Positions 26,085-35,662 are shown, counted from the stretch's first letter. The stretch: 64,000 nt of DNA from Parasphingorhabdus sp. (GCA_030373505.1 JAUCYS010000002.1:62001-126000); one strand, 5' to 3'. Numbers and translations: made by a program. The notes: generated from the sequence alone by a model not told the origin.

Positions 26085-28997
26085 TCACTCGCTGTCAGCC
26101 GCCGAATCGTCCGAACTGCTATCATTATTAACAGCAGTGTCACTAGCTTCATAGCCGCGATATTCGACCGGCATGCCGAGCGCATCCAGCTGCGGCCTGA
26201 TCTTCTCGACATCGCCGACGATCACCCAAGTGAACTTGCCGGGGTCGATCGCCTGCGCCATCGCCTCGTTCAGCTCTTTCGCCGTCAGCGCCTTGTAGCG
26301 GTCGGCAACGGTTTCCGCATAGTTGGACGGCCGGTCGAACATCACGTCGCCTTCCATCTGGTTCAGGATGCTGGGCGTGCGCTCGAACTGGCCGGGCAGT
26401 TGGCGGACGTTGCCGTTGACCGTGCGCTCCAGTTCCGCCGGCGTGACGCCCTTGTCGCCAAGGAAATCCCGGACCTGCGCATCCATCGCGGCAACCGCCG
26501 GTCCGGTCTGGTTGGTCTGCACCGGCGCCCGCATCGTGTACAGCGCCTGGTCTTCGCCGCGCAGCACCGTGTTACGGGTGCCATAGCTCCAGCCCTTGGT
26601 TTCGCGCAGATCCATGTTGATTCGGGACAGGAAATTGCCGCCCAATATCTCATTGGCCGCGTCGAGCGTCAGCAGGTCATCCGATCCCTTGTAGGGCAGC
26701 ACCTGACCGGCAAGGATCATCGACTGCGGCGAATTGGGCCGGTGAATGGCAATGATCTTGCCTTGTGCGTCGGGGATGGGGGCATCGAAATTTTTCGCCG
26801 GCGCCGCCTTGCCGGTGCCGGTCCAGCGACCGAAGCGCATTTCCAGTTTCCTGACCAGTTCATCCTTGTCGATCTGGCCAGCGGCAAAAATCGTCGCCTT
26901 GGCCGGATGCATCCACTGATTGTGAAAGGCCGCAAGATCCTCGCGGGTGATCGTCCCCACGCTTTCCTTGTTACCATTGCCCGACAGGCCGCGGCCATAG
27001 GGATGATCGGGACCAAAGACCAGCGGCGGCAGGGTGTTGCTGGCGATGCTCAGCGGATCGCTTTCCTCGCGGTCGATCGCAGTCAGCTGCCGGACGCGGA
27101 TGCGTTCGATATCATCGGCGTTGAAGGCCGGGTTTTTGACGATATCCGCCATCAGATCGAGCGACGCGTCGAGGTTCGGGTTGACCGCGCTCAGACTGAC
27201 ATCGGTGCGGTCCCGCCCGCCATCGATGCTGATATTGGCGCCCAGACGTTCCTGCTGTTCGGCAATCTCGACCGAGGTCAAGCTGGTCGTTCCCTCTTCC
27301 AGTATCGAGGTGACGAAATTCTGCAGCCCGAGCTTGCCCTTGGCATCCGCGCTGGTGCCAGCGTTGAAGGACAGGGTGACCCAGGTCATCGGTATCGCAT
27401 CGCGGTGCGCGAAATAGACCTTGATCCCGTTTGAGAGGGTCGCGGTTTCGACATCCGGAAAATCGACGTTCGGGATTTCGCCGACCGGAGGCAGGGAAGA
27501 CCGGTCGGGTGCGGTTACGGTTCCCGGCTGATCGTCCTGCATGTAAAAGGCGGGCGCGGTCAGAACGCCGGTCCGGGCGCCCTTGCCTGCGCCGACTTCT
27601 TCATAGGCATCGCGTTCGCCGGGGACAACCCGGATGCCAACCACCGGCCGGGTCAGCCATTTCTGCATCGCTGCCTTGACCGCATCCGGCGTGGTCGATG
27701 CCAGACGCTCCAGTTGCTTCTTATAATGTTCCGGATCGTCCGAATAGAGCGCCCCTTCCGCCAGAGCGACCGCCTTGCCGCTGAAACCACCAACCTGCTC
27801 GAGCCCGGCTATCCGCGCCGCAGCATCGCGCGTCGCGACTCGCTGCACCTCGTCCGCGGTCGGGCCGTTGGCGATAAAGTTGGCAATAATCTCGTCGAGC
27901 CGCTTGGCCACGGCATCGGCATCTTCACCCGGCTTCACATCCGCCTGGATATTGACCAGGCTGCCATGGACAAAGGGAATTACAAAGGCAGAAACGGCAA
28001 CGGCATTTTTCTCGTCCCGCACCATGATATTGTCGAGCCGTGAACTGGCGAGGCCGCCGAGCACCGCCATGCCGACATCGATCGGCGTATAGTCGGGGTC
28101 ATTCAGGCCCGGCACCACCCAGTTGCGGTAGATGCGCGTCGTCGCGACCTTGTCCTTCATCACCTCGTAGACCGGCTTGTCCAGCGTCGGCAGGGCCGGA
28201 TCGAGCTCGGCAATCGGCTTGCCGCGCGGAATCGCGCCGAACCATTTGTTGACCTTCGCCCTGGCGGTGGCGACGTCGATATCGCCGGCCAGCACCAGGA
28301 TCGAATTATTCGGCCCGTAATGATCGGTAAACCACTGCTTCATGTCGTCGAGCGAGGCTGCTTCCAGATCCTCCAGCGAGCCGATCGTGTCATGGCCGTA
28401 GGGATGATCCGCGGGGAACAGCAATTCGGTCTGGCGATAGGAGACGAGGCCATAGGGCTGATTGTCACCCTGGCGCTTTTCGTTCGACACCACGCCGATC
28501 TGGTTGTCGAGCTTCTCCTGCGTCACCGCGCCGAGCAGGTGGCCCATCCGGTCGCTTTCGAGGAACAGCGCAACATCCAGCGCCGAGGTCGGGACGGTCT
28601 GGAAATAATTGGTCCGGTCGAGCCAGGTGGTGCCGTTGAGATCGGTGGCACCAATCTGCCGCAACGGTTCAAAATAATCGCCGGGCGCATGTTCGGAACC
28701 ATTGAACATGATATGCTCGAACAGATGGGCATAGCCGGTCTTGCCCTTGGGCTCCTGTGCGGAACCGACACCATACCAGATCGATACCGCGACAATCGGA
28801 GCCTTGCGGTCGGTATGGACCAGCACTTTCAGACCATTGTCGAGGGTAAATTCCTCATAAGGAATATTGACCGCATCGACCAGTTCGCTGACCGGTGCCG
28901 GCTTGGCAGACTCGTGATGCTTCGCCAGTGCCGGTGCAGCGACCGTCAATGCTGTCGTAGTGAGAGCCAGAAACAGGGATCGGGACAAACGGGACAT
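26085..28997 (-). CDS. Double-domain M16 zinc metallopeptidase
   Basis: 970 residues from ATG at 28997 (GAGGA eight bases upstream); the frame is open further upstream but the signal peptide MSRLSRSLFLALTTT fixes the start. Two M16 repeats are fused in one chain. The first has the inverted zinc motif HLFEH (His91, Glu94, His95); the second, starting near residue 510, has LGLQNFVTSILEEG where the motif would be and is inactive, as in mitochondrial-processing-peptidase partners. Predicted periplasmic peptidase that closes as a clam around peptides. An acidic Ser/Asp-rich tail ends the protein. Confidence 0.93.
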   Translation of the reverse strand: MSRLSRSLFLALTTTALTVAAPALAKHHESAKPAPVSELVDAVNIPYEEFTLDNGLKVLVHTDRKAPIVAVSIWYGVGSAQEPKGKTGYAHLFEHIMFNGSEHAPGDYFEPLRQIGATDLNGTTWLDRTNYFQTVPTSALDVALFLESDRMGHLLGAVTQEKLDNQIGVVSNEKRQGDNQPYGLVSYRQTELLFPADHPYGHDTIGSLEDLEAASLDDMKQWFTDHYGPNNSILVLAGDIDVATARAKVNKWFGAIPRGKPIAELDPALPTLDKPVYEVMKDKVATTRIYRNWVVPGLNDPDYTPIDVGMAVLGGLASSRLDNIMVRDEKNAVAVSAFVIPFVHGSLVNIQADVKPGEDADAVAKRLDEIIANFIANGPTADEVQRVATRDAAARIAGLEQVGGFSGKAVALAEGALYSDDPEHYKKQLERLASTTPDAVKAAMQKWLTRPVVGIRVVPGERDAYEEVGAGKGARTGVLTAPAFYMQDDQPGTVTAPDRSSLPPVGEIPNVDFPDVETATLSNGIKVYFAHRDAIPMTWVTLSFNAGTSADAKGKLGLQNFVTSILEEGTTSLTSVEIAEQQERLGANISIDGGRDRTDVSLSAVNPNLDASLDLMADIVKNPAFNADDIERIRVRQLTAIDREESDPLSIASNTLPPLVFGPDHPYGRGLSGNGNKESVGTITREDLAAFHNQWMHPAKATIFAAGQIDKDELVRKLEMRFGRWTGTGKAAPAKNFDAPIPDAQGKIIAIHRPNSPQSMILAGQVLPYKGSDDLLTLDAANEILGGNFLSRINMDLRETKGWSYGTRNTVLRGEDQALYTMRAPVQTNQTGPAVAAMDAQVRDFLGDKGVTPAELERTVNGNVRQLPGQFERTPSILNQMEGDVMFDRPSNYAETVADRYKALTAKELNEAMAQAIDPGKFTWVIVGDVEKIRPQLDALGMPVEYRGYEASDTAVNNDSSSDDSAADSE

Positions 28998-29107
28998 CGA
29001 TATTTTCCTCTTGACCAAATACAGATAATATAGGGTCCGACATGCCGGGAAACCGGCGCTGATCAAGCGCGGGCTTCGACGAACGACCGTCAGCCATCGA
29101 CCAGCGT

Positions 29108-29734
29108 CTATTTTTTCTTCCAGCCCCAGAACAGATGACAGGGCAGGATGTTCCACAGAGAATAGCCGCTATCGATCTTCTCAAAATGCGGAGTCATATA
29201 GTCGCGCGCCTTTTTGACAAACTGGTAGACCAGAAAGGCACCGCCCGGACGAAGGACGTCATAGGTTTCCTTGGCGATTTTGGGACCGAGCTGGTCGGGC
29301 AGCGTCGAGAATGGCAGGCCGGACAGGATATAGTCGGCCTTTTCATGACCCAGTTCGCGAATGATCTTTTGCACATCGGCGGCCGACCCGTGGATCGGAT
29401 AGAAACGGCTGTCGCGGATCGACTTGCCGAGATAGTCGATGAAATCCTCATTGAGATCAATCACGATCAGGGTCGCGCCGGGCTTCATCCGTTCCAGCAC
29501 CGGGCGACAGAATGTGCCGACTCCGGGACCATATTCGACGAACAGGTCGCATTCGTCCCATTTCACCGGCTCGAGCATCTTTTTGATCGTGATATCCGAT
29601 GACGGGATGATCGAACCGACCATCACCGGATGTTTCAGAAAACCCTTGAAGAAAACGCCCCATGGACCAAGGCGGCGTTCCAGTCGGGATTTGACACGGT
29701 CCACAAATTTCGTTTTGGCGATACTATTGGTCAA
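29108..29734 (-). CDS. Predicted phospholipid N-methyltransferase-like SAM enzyme
   Basis: 208 residues from TTG at 29734, chosen because GGAGG lies six bases upstream; a TTG at 29758 lacks such a site. Class I methyltransferase fold of the PmtA/rRNA-dimethylase-like group: FVEYGPGVGTF near residue 66 (SAM loop), LIVIDLNEDFIDYL, and LSGLPFSTLP near 136 in the position of the catalytic motif IV. The amphipathic basic N-terminus (FLKHPVMVGSIIPSS) fits membrane association. It may methylate phosphatidylethanolamine or another lipid amine; substrate is inferred from the family only. Confidence 0.75.
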   Translation of the reverse strand: MTNSIAKTKFVDRVKSRLERRLGPWGVFFKGFLKHPVMVGSIIPSSDITIKKMLEPVKWDECDLFVEYGPGVGTFCRPVLERMKPGATLIVIDLNEDFIDYLGKSIRDSRFYPIHGSAADVQKIIRELGHEKADYILSGLPFSTLPDQLGPKIAKETYDVLRPGGAFLVYQFVKKARDYMTPHFEKIDSGYSLWNILPCHLFWGWKKK

Positions 29735-29839
29735 TTGGGTCCTCCGGTGGCGGGTCAAACTGTCTTACTAGGCCGTCACAGCGCCGCTGACAAATATAAT
29801 AGCATTTGTCCGGGGCCAGAGAGCCGCTAAAAGCGCCTG

Positions 29840-30160
29840 ATGCTGCTTCATCCCAAAGACTCCGTTGCCGTGATTTTTTCTGCCCAGCGGACCGGTACGG
29901 ACGAAGAGGCCTATCAGGCCGCTGCGCAATCGATGTCCGAACTGGCAGCGCGGCAGCCGGGTTATCTTGGCGCGGATCATGCCCGGTCTGCCGATGGTTT
30001 CGGCATTACCGTGAGCTACTGGCGCGATGATGCCAGCGCCATGGCATGGCGCGACCACCCCGATCATGCAAAGATCCGCGAACGGGGTCGGGACAGATGG
30101 TATAGCGCCTACAGCCTGCATGTGGCGCGAGTCGAACGCGGCTATGACTGGCAGAAATAG
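29840..30160 (+). CDS. Antibiotic-biosynthesis-monooxygenase (ABM) domain protein
   Basis: 106 residues forming a single dimeric ferredoxin-like ABM fold: VAVIFSAQRTGTDEEAYQ, RQPGYLGADHARSADGFGITVSYWRD, MAWRDHPDHAKIRERGRDRWY. Typical length. Such proteins range from heme or quinol oxygenases to proteins of unknown function. It sits 18 bp ahead of an MFS transporter on the same strand. No strong ribosome site was seen. Confidence 0.82.
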   Translation: MLLHPKDSVAVIFSAQRTGTDEEAYQAAAQSMSELAARQPGYLGADHARSADGFGITVSYWRDDASAMAWRDHPDHAKIRERGRDRWYSAYSLHVARVERGYDWQK

Positions 30161-30178
30161 CATGGCATAGGAAAGGCC

Positions 30179-31540
30179 ATGGCCGATTCTCCCGATTATG
30201 AACCGCTGGAGCGGACAGTGGCATCCTCACCAGATGCCCAGCCGATCGACAGCGGCCGGATGGCTGTGCTGTTTTCGGTCATGCTGGTCACGGCATCCGG
30301 CAATACGGCGATGCAGTCGATACTGCCGACCATCGGTACCCAGCTCGACATTCCCGATTTCTGGGTCAGCGCGGCGTTCAGCTGGTCAGCCCTGCTCTGG
30401 GTCTATACCGCTCCGAAATGGGCGCGCCAGTCGGACCATCGTGGTCGCAAGGCGCTGATGCGCCTTGGCATGATCGGTTTCACCACTTCTTTTGCGCTCG
30501 CCGGACTGGCGCTGTTTCTGGGCCTGCTCGGCTGGTATAGCGCGCTGTGGACCTTTGTCCTGTTCGCCCTGTTCCGCAGCCTTTACGGCGGCCTGGGTTC
30601 AGCCGCTCCGCCAGCGGTCCAGGCCTATGTCGCCGCCCGGACCGCGCGCGCCGACCGGACAAAGGCGCTGTCGCTGATCTCGTCATCCTTTGGCCTGGGC
30701 ACGATCGTCGGGCCGGCGATCGCGCCGCTGCTGATCATTCCGTTTCTTGGCCTGTCCAGCCCTATGTTCGCCTTTGCCGCGATCGGAATTCTGGTGATGG
30801 TCGCGCTGGCACTGAAATTGCCCAACGACAATCCGGGCTATCAGGCGCGCGGCGTGGTGACGTCGGAACCCTATAGTTCGGCGCCGTCGTCCAACAGCCT
30901 GAAAGACGACGAGGATGGCGAGGACGATCCGGGCGGCCTGCCGCCGCAATTGCGCTGGGGGGACGAGCGAATCAAGCCGTGGCTGGTCACCGGCATTCTG
31001 GGCGGCAATGCCCATGCGCTGATCCTGGGCGTCGTCGGCTTTCTGGTTCTCGACCGGCTTGGCCTGCGCGGAGACCCGGAATTGGGTATCCAGATGACCG
31101 GCATCGTGCTGATGTCGGGTGCCGCCGCTACCCTGCTGGCCCAGTGGGGGTTGATTCCGCTGCTGCAGATGGGGCCGCGCACGTCGATCCTGTGGGGCAT
31201 GGTGCTGGGCGCCTGTGGCTGCCTGCTGATCGGCTTTTCGCACGATCTGCACGGCATCATCATCGGTTTCGCCGTCGCCTCTCTCGGATTTGGCCTGTTC
31301 CGCCCCGGCTTTACCGCCGGCGCATCGCTGGCCGTGAAGCGTTCGGAACAGAACGGCGTGGCCGGCATCGTCGCGTCGGTCAACGGCATGGCCTTCATCG
31401 TCTCTCCGGCGATCGGCGTGCTGCTTTACACCTATGCCGGCCCCCTGCCCTTCTGGCTGGGAACCGGCATCTGTGTGTTCCTGTTTGCCTGGGGCCTGAA
31501 GACCCTCAAGCTCGATGAACGGGCCGAATCCGACCGCTAG
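30179..31540 (+). CDS. MFS transporter
   Basis: 453 residues, AGGAAAGG close to the ATG. Twelve predicted membrane segments in two halves; the A-loop reads KWARQSDHRGRKALMRLG, the drug:proton antiporter type. An unusually acidic loop (SLKDDEDGEDDPGG) separates the halves. Substrate cannot be read from sequence; polyspecific efflux is plausible. Its stop overlaps that of the convergent AAA ATPase gene by 4 bp. Confidence 0.87.
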   Translation: MADSPDYEPLERTVASSPDAQPIDSGRMAVLFSVMLVTASGNTAMQSILPTIGTQLDIPDFWVSAAFSWSALLWVYTAPKWARQSDHRGRKALMRLGMIGFTTSFALAGLALFLGLLGWYSALWTFVLFALFRSLYGGLGSAAPPAVQAYVAARTARADRTKALSLISSSFGLGTIVGPAIAPLLIIPFLGLSSPMFAFAAIGILVMVALALKLPNDNPGYQARGVVTSEPYSSAPSSNSLKDDEDGEDDPGGLPPQLRWGDERIKPWLVTGILGGNAHALILGVVGFLVLDRLGLRGDPELGIQMTGIVLMSGAAATLLAQWGLIPLLQMGPRTSILWGMVLGACGCLLIGFSHDLHGIIIGFAVASLGFGLFRPGFTAGASLAVKRSEQNGVAGIVASVNGMAFIVSPAIGVLLYTYAGPLPFWLGTGICVFLFAWGLKTLKLDERAESDR

Positions 31541-33864
31541 TGCTTGCTGTCCTTGATCGGGGTCAGCATGCCGGGAGCCACGAAACCGATCGGCTCGGCG
31601 CGCATCGCATTCTGTTTCAGCTGCGATTCCATTTTGGAATATTCTTCCTCCATTTCCTGCGTCACCGAGGCCCGGCTGTCTTCCAGCGCCTTTTCGAAAT
31701 GCTTCATCTGGACGGTTTCGACCAGCCCGCCATATTCACGCAGCGCATATAGGCCTGCCCGGCGAACCAGATCCTCCAGATCGGCGCCGGAATAGCGGTC
31801 GGTGCTTTCTGCCATCTCGTCGAGATCGACATCCGGCGCCAGCGGCATTTTCGCCGTGTGAATCGCCAGAATCCGCCGACGCCCTGCCTTGCCGGGAACC
31901 GGGACATAGATCAGCTCATCGAACCGGCCGGGACGCAGCAGCGCCGGGTCAACCAGACCCGGGCGGTTGGTCGCACCGATCAGGATCACCGACTGCATTT
32001 CCTCCAGACCATCCATCTCCGCGAGGATCGTGTTGACCACCCGTTCGGTCACCTGTGGCTCGCCCATGCCGCCGCCACGGGCGGGCACCAGGCTGTCGAT
32101 CTCGTCGATAAACAGGATCGTCGGTGCCACCTGCCGGGCGCGGGCAAACAGACGCGCGATCTGCTGCTCGCTCTCGCCATACCATTTGGACAGGAGGTCG
32201 CTCGATTTGGTGGCGATGAAATTCGCCTCCGCCTCGCGCGCGACCGCCTTGGCCAGCAGCGTCTTGCCAGTGCCGGGCGGGCCATAGAGCAGAAAGCCCT
32301 TGGCCGGCCGGATGCCGAGCCGGGTAAAGGCCTCCGGATTTTTCATCGGCAGTTCGATACCCTCTTTCAGCCGCAGCTGCGCCTCGTCGAGCCCGCCAAT
32401 ATCTTCCCAGCGGACATCGGGTGCCTGGACCATCACTTCGCGCATCGCCGACGGCTGGACCCGTTTCAGCGCCTCGACAAAGTCATTGCGCTGCACGACC
32501 AGTTCCTCAAGCACCTCGGGGGGCACGGTCTCGGCTTCCAGATCGAGCTTGGGCATGATTCGCCGCACCGCCTCGATCGCGGCCTCGCGAGTCAGCGCCG
32601 CCAGATCCGCGCCGACGAAACCATAAGTCGTGCGAGCCAGTTCCTTCAGGTCGACGGCCTTGTCGAGCGGCATGCCGCGGGTGTGGATGCCCAGAATCTC
32701 GCGGCGTCCGGCGACATCGGGCACGCCGACAATGATTTCCCGGTCGAAACGGCCGGGACGGCGCAAGGCCTCGTCGATCGCTTCGGGCCGGTTGGTTGCC
32801 GCGATCACCACCAGATTGACCCGCGATTCGAGCCCGTCCATCAGCGTCAGCAATTGCGCCACCAGCCGCTTTTCAGCCTCGCCCTGCACCTGCCCGCGTT
32901 TCGGCGCGATCGAATCGATCTCGTCGATGAACAGGATGGAAGGCGCGGCCTTGGTTGCTTCCTCGAAAATCTCGCGCAGCTTCTTTTCCGATTCGCCATA
33001 GGCGGAGCCCATGATTTCCGGGCCGTTGATCAGGAAAAACTCGGCTTCGCTTTCATTGGCAACCGCCCGGGCGAGCCGGGTCTTGCCGGTCCCCGGAGGG
33101 CCATGGAGCAGCACGCCGCGGGGCGGATCGACGCCCAGCCGGGTGAACAGCTGCGGATAGCGCAAAGGCAGTTCAACCATCTCGCGAAGCTGGTCGATCG
33201 TTTCCTGCAACCCGCCGATATCGTCATAGGTGACATCCGCCCGGCGATGCTCGGTCGATTCCTCATATTCCGGCCGCAGCTCGACCTCGGTCTCTTCGTC
33301 GATATGGACAATGCCCTTGGGCACGGTCGACACCACGTTGAGCCGTATCTGGGTAAGGGAAAAGGCCGGCGCCGCCAGCATCTGGCGCAATTGCGGCGGC
33401 ATGTCGCTGCGATCGACCTGCTGCTGGCCATGGGTGGCGACAAAATCACCCGCCTTGAGCGGCCGCCCCATGAAGCTGCGCTTCAGACCGCCGCCATTGC
33501 CCTGCAGCCGCAAATCCTTCTGGGCCGGTGCAAAAACCACTTTCTTCGCCGGTCTGGATTCGACCTTGCGGATTTCGACAAAATCGCCGGCACCCGCACC
33601 GGAATTGGCGCGTTGCAGCCCGTCGAGCCTGACAAAGTCCAGCCCCTCGTCTTCCGGATAGGGCAGAACCGCGCGCGCGGGCGTTGCCTGCTTGCCCAGA
33701 ATCTCGACGACATCGCCCTCGATCAGTCCCAGTTTTGCGAGATTGTCGCGCGACAGCCTCGCAAGGCCGCGCCCGCTGTCTTCCGGCCTGGCGTTGGCCA
33801 CTTGCAGCTTCAGCCGCTTGCTTTCGTCTTCTTTATTGTCTTTTGGTTGCGCAGGATCGGACAC
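31537..33864 (-). CDS. CDC48/VAT-type AAA+ ATPase
   Basis: 775 residues with the full p97/VAT plan: N-terminal double-psi barrel and CDC48_2 domain (about 1-185), D1 ATPase (Walker A GPPGTGKTRL near 253, ILFIDEIDSIAP, arginine-finger segment RRPGRFDREI) and D2 ATPase (GPPGTGKTLL near 525, ILFIDEIDSLVP, LRPGRFDELI). Both sites look active. GTG at 33864 with GAGGAG upstream was preferred over an upstream TTG at 33906. It forms hexamers that unfold proteins in archaea and eukaryotes; the bacterial role is little known. No proteasome or dedicated cofactor gene is nearby. Confidence 0.93.
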   Translation of the reverse strand: MSDPAQPKDNKEDESKRLKLQVANARPEDSGRGLARLSRDNLAKLGLIEGDVVEILGKQATPARAVLPYPEDEGLDFVRLDGLQRANSGAGAGDFVEIRKVESRPAKKVVFAPAQKDLRLQGNGGGLKRSFMGRPLKAGDFVATHGQQQVDRSDMPPQLRQMLAAPAFSLTQIRLNVVSTVPKGIVHIDEETEVELRPEYEESTEHRRADVTYDDIGGLQETIDQLREMVELPLRYPQLFTRLGVDPPRGVLLHGPPGTGKTRLARAVANESEAEFFLINGPEIMGSAYGESEKKLREIFEEATKAAPSILFIDEIDSIAPKRGQVQGEAEKRLVAQLLTLMDGLESRVNLVVIAATNRPEAIDEALRRPGRFDREIIVGVPDVAGRREILGIHTRGMPLDKAVDLKELARTTYGFVGADLAALTREAAIEAVRRIMPKLDLEAETVPPEVLEELVVQRNDFVEALKRVQPSAMREVMVQAPDVRWEDIGGLDEAQLRLKEGIELPMKNPEAFTRLGIRPAKGFLLYGPPGTGKTLLAKAVAREAEANFIATKSSDLLSKWYGESEQQIARLFARARQVAPTILFIDEIDSLVPARGGGMGEPQVTERVVNTILAEMDGLEEMQSVILIGATNRPGLVDPALLRPGRFDELIYVPVPGKAGRRRILAIHTAKMPLAPDVDLDEMAESTDRYSGADLEDLVRRAGLYALREYGGLVETVQMKHFEKALEDSRASVTQEMEEEYSKMESQLKQNAMRAEPIGFVAPGMLTPIKDSKH

Positions 33865-33974
33865 AGGGACGTATCTCCTCAATATCGTTTCGGTTGTTTC
33901 CAACAAGATAGGGATGGCTGCGGCGATATACGACCCTGATTTTTGATTCCGCCATTGTTCGAGACAATTTGGTC

Positions 33975-34005
33975 AAAAAAAAGGCCAGTTCCGGAGAACT
34001 GGCCT
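33975..34005 (-). terminator. Strong minus-strand intrinsic terminator upstream of the AAA ATPase
   Basis: AGGCCAGTTC (33982-33991) and GAACTGGCCT (33996-34005) form a perfect 10-bp stem with a 4-base loop, followed on the minus strand by seven Ts (33981-33975). There is no minus-strand protein gene just before it, so it ends either a small RNA or an attenuated leader. Confidence 0.8.
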
Positions 34006-34080
34006 GAAAAGTTTTTAGGAGAGGATGCCTGAAAGGCTCATCCTAAATGCAGCCAAACCCCTTATTGTGCAAGTGCGAAA
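33975..34080 (-). ncRNA. Candidate small RNA or attenuated leader
   Basis: On the minus strand a perfect -10 TATAAT (34091-34086) with a weak -35 TTGATA 19 bp upstream would start a transcript near 34080. It would contain a bulged hairpin (AGGAT/ATCCT outside GCCT/AGGC, 34021-34044), a single-stranded CTCTCCT stretch complementary to ribosome-binding sites, and end at the intrinsic terminator, about 105 bases in all. This layout resembles alphaproteobacterial regulatory RNAs with exposed anti-Shine-Dalgarno loops. The alternative is an attenuator for the ATPase gene 110 bases further on. Confidence 0.42.
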
Positions 34081-34207
34081 AGAACATTATAGATTGCAAG
34101 GAATGCAACTTATCAATATAGCTAGTGACCGATTTCCGCCGGTTTTCGGAATCGGTAGTCATTTTGCATTTGCACAACTCTCATTTGGGCTAAATATTGG
34201 TTATTCT

Positions 34208-35086
34208 ATGCGCCGTCTTCCTCCCCTCCGCGCCCTCGAGGCCTTCATTCGTGTCGCCCGTCTGGGCTCTTCCAAAGCAGCAGCAGCAGAGCTGGCTCTG
34301 TCCGCGCCGGCGCTGAGTCGCCGAATCAAGTCGCTCGAGGATCATATCGGCAAGCCGCTGTTCGAACGGCGCAACCAGTCGATGGTGCTGAACGAGGACG
34401 GCCAGACATTGCTGGAGGCCGTGGCCCCGGCCCTGGAAACCATCGGCGAAGCGGTGGACCAGATGACGGTCAGCGGCGGCGACATGCGATTGCATCTCGG
34501 CGTGCTGCCGCTGTTCGGAGCGACGCGCCTGCTGCCCCGGTTGCCGGAACTCAAAAAACTCTATCCGAAGCTGCATATCGACGTCGACACGTCCGCCCAT
34601 GCCGTCAACATGCTCGGCGACGCCGTCGACGCAGCGATCATCATCAGCGATGATGTCGATCCCCACCTTTATGCGGTGAAGCTGGACAGCAACAAGGTCT
34701 ACGCCATTGCTTCTGCGGAACTGACCAAGGGACCCAATGCGGTCAAGCATCCGGAAGATCTGAAGAACCACAATATCCTGATCCACAGCAACATGAACCG
34801 CGCCTTTGACCAGTGGAAGGAAGTGGTTGGACTGCCCGATCTGCAGCCGGCCGGTATCGACCATCTCGACAGCGGTCCATTGATGCTGGAAGCGGCGGCT
34901 CAGGGGCTGGGCATCGCTATCATGCACGGCGGCCATTTTTCCGACGCCAATGATCCGCGGCTGGTGCGCCTGTTCGACCATGAGGTCGACAGTCCGTACA
35001 GCTACTGGTTCGTGTGCCGGAAGCGCGACATGAAAAACCGCGCCGTGCGTATTTTCCATGACTGGGTGGTCAAGGCAGGTCTCTAG
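34208..35086 (+). CDS. LysR-family transcriptional regulator (GcvA-like)
   Basis: 292 residues from ATG at 34208; the frame is open from 34025 but LRALEAFIRVARLGSSKAAAAELALSAPALSRRIKSLE (in pieces: LEAFIRVARLGS, SAPALSRRIK) is the normal LysR N-terminal helix-turn-helix. The effector domain follows the GcvA branch (LDSGPLMLEAAAQGLGIAI, VCRKRDMKNRAVRIFHDWV). Target unknown: the neighbour downstream is convergent, and the upstream gene is separated by the small-RNA region. Confidence 0.9.
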   Translation: MRRLPPLRALEAFIRVARLGSSKAAAAELALSAPALSRRIKSLEDHIGKPLFERRNQSMVLNEDGQTLLEAVAPALETIGEAVDQMTVSGGDMRLHLGVLPLFGATRLLPRLPELKKLYPKLHIDVDTSAHAVNMLGDAVDAAIIISDDVDPHLYAVKLDSNKVYAIASAELTKGPNAVKHPEDLKNHNILIHSNMNRAFDQWKEVVGLPDLQPAGIDHLDSGPLMLEAAAQGLGIAIMHGGHFSDANDPRLVRLFDHEVDSPYSYWFVCRKRDMKNRAVRIFHDWVVKAGL

Positions 35087-35089
35087 ATT

Positions 35090-35653
35090 CTAGGCGCGCA
35101 GATCGGGGTCCAGATCCAGATCGTCATCCAGCTGCACGCCGAAGCTGTTCAGCATCATCGACACCTGGCTATACTGGCCGACCGTCATCACCAGATCCAT
35201 GCGCTGCTTCTCGGTGAGCTCGGCAAGCGCCGCCCAGGTCGCATCCGCAACATGCCCGTCTCTGGTCAGATCGTCCGTCGCCTGCAGCATCGCGCGTTCC
35301 AGCGGCGTCCAGCCCGGCGCATCCGGCCCGGCCTTGATCCGCTCGATCTCTTCATCGGTCAGACCGCAATCCTTGCCGATCCGGACATGCTGTGCCCATT
35401 CATAGCCGGACTTCCAGTTGAAACCGGTGCGCAATATGATGATCTCGCGCTCGCGCGGCGCCAGGTCATTATGATCGGACAGAATATAGCCGCCCCACCA
35501 CATGAACGCCTTATAGGCTTTCGGCGCCTTGATCAGCGTCCGGAAGATATTGAGAATCTTGCCGGTCTTGAAGCGCTCGCCCAGCATCGCCCGGCTCTTC
35601 TCGTCAAGCTCTGACTCGGCGAGCGGGGCGATTCTGGGTTTATCGAGACGCAT
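35090..35653 (-). CDS. Carboxymuconolactone-decarboxylase/AhpD-like protein
   Basis: 187 residues of the CMD alpha-helical fold: LNIFRTLIKAPKAYKAFMWWGGYI, LAPREREIIILRTGFNWKSGYEWAQHVRIG, and EKQRMDLVMTVGQYSQVSMMLNSFG. The position of the AhpD CxxC pair is occupied by EWAQHVRIG, so no peroxidase-type redox pair is present. Only nine bases downstream of the cyclophilin gene, on the same strand. Enzymatic role unassigned. Confidence 0.85.
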   Translation of the reverse strand: MRLDKPRIAPLAESELDEKSRAMLGERFKTGKILNIFRTLIKAPKAYKAFMWWGGYILSDHNDLAPREREIIILRTGFNWKSGYEWAQHVRIGKDCGLTDEEIERIKAGPDAPGWTPLERAMLQATDDLTRDGHVADATWAALAELTEKQRMDLVMTVGQYSQVSMMLNSFGVQLDDDLDLDPDLRA

Positions 35654-35662
35654 GTTTGAAAA

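Noticed and set aside
31858..33939. Long plus-strand open frame opposite the AAA ATPase
   Set aside because: Shadow frame; the minus strand encodes complete D1 and D2 ATPase domains.
34025..34207. In-frame 61-codon N-terminal extension of the LysR gene
   Set aside because: LysR proteins begin at the helix starting LPPLRALEAF; the AGGAG before 34025 is only three bases from its ATG, and the region overlaps the proposed small RNA.
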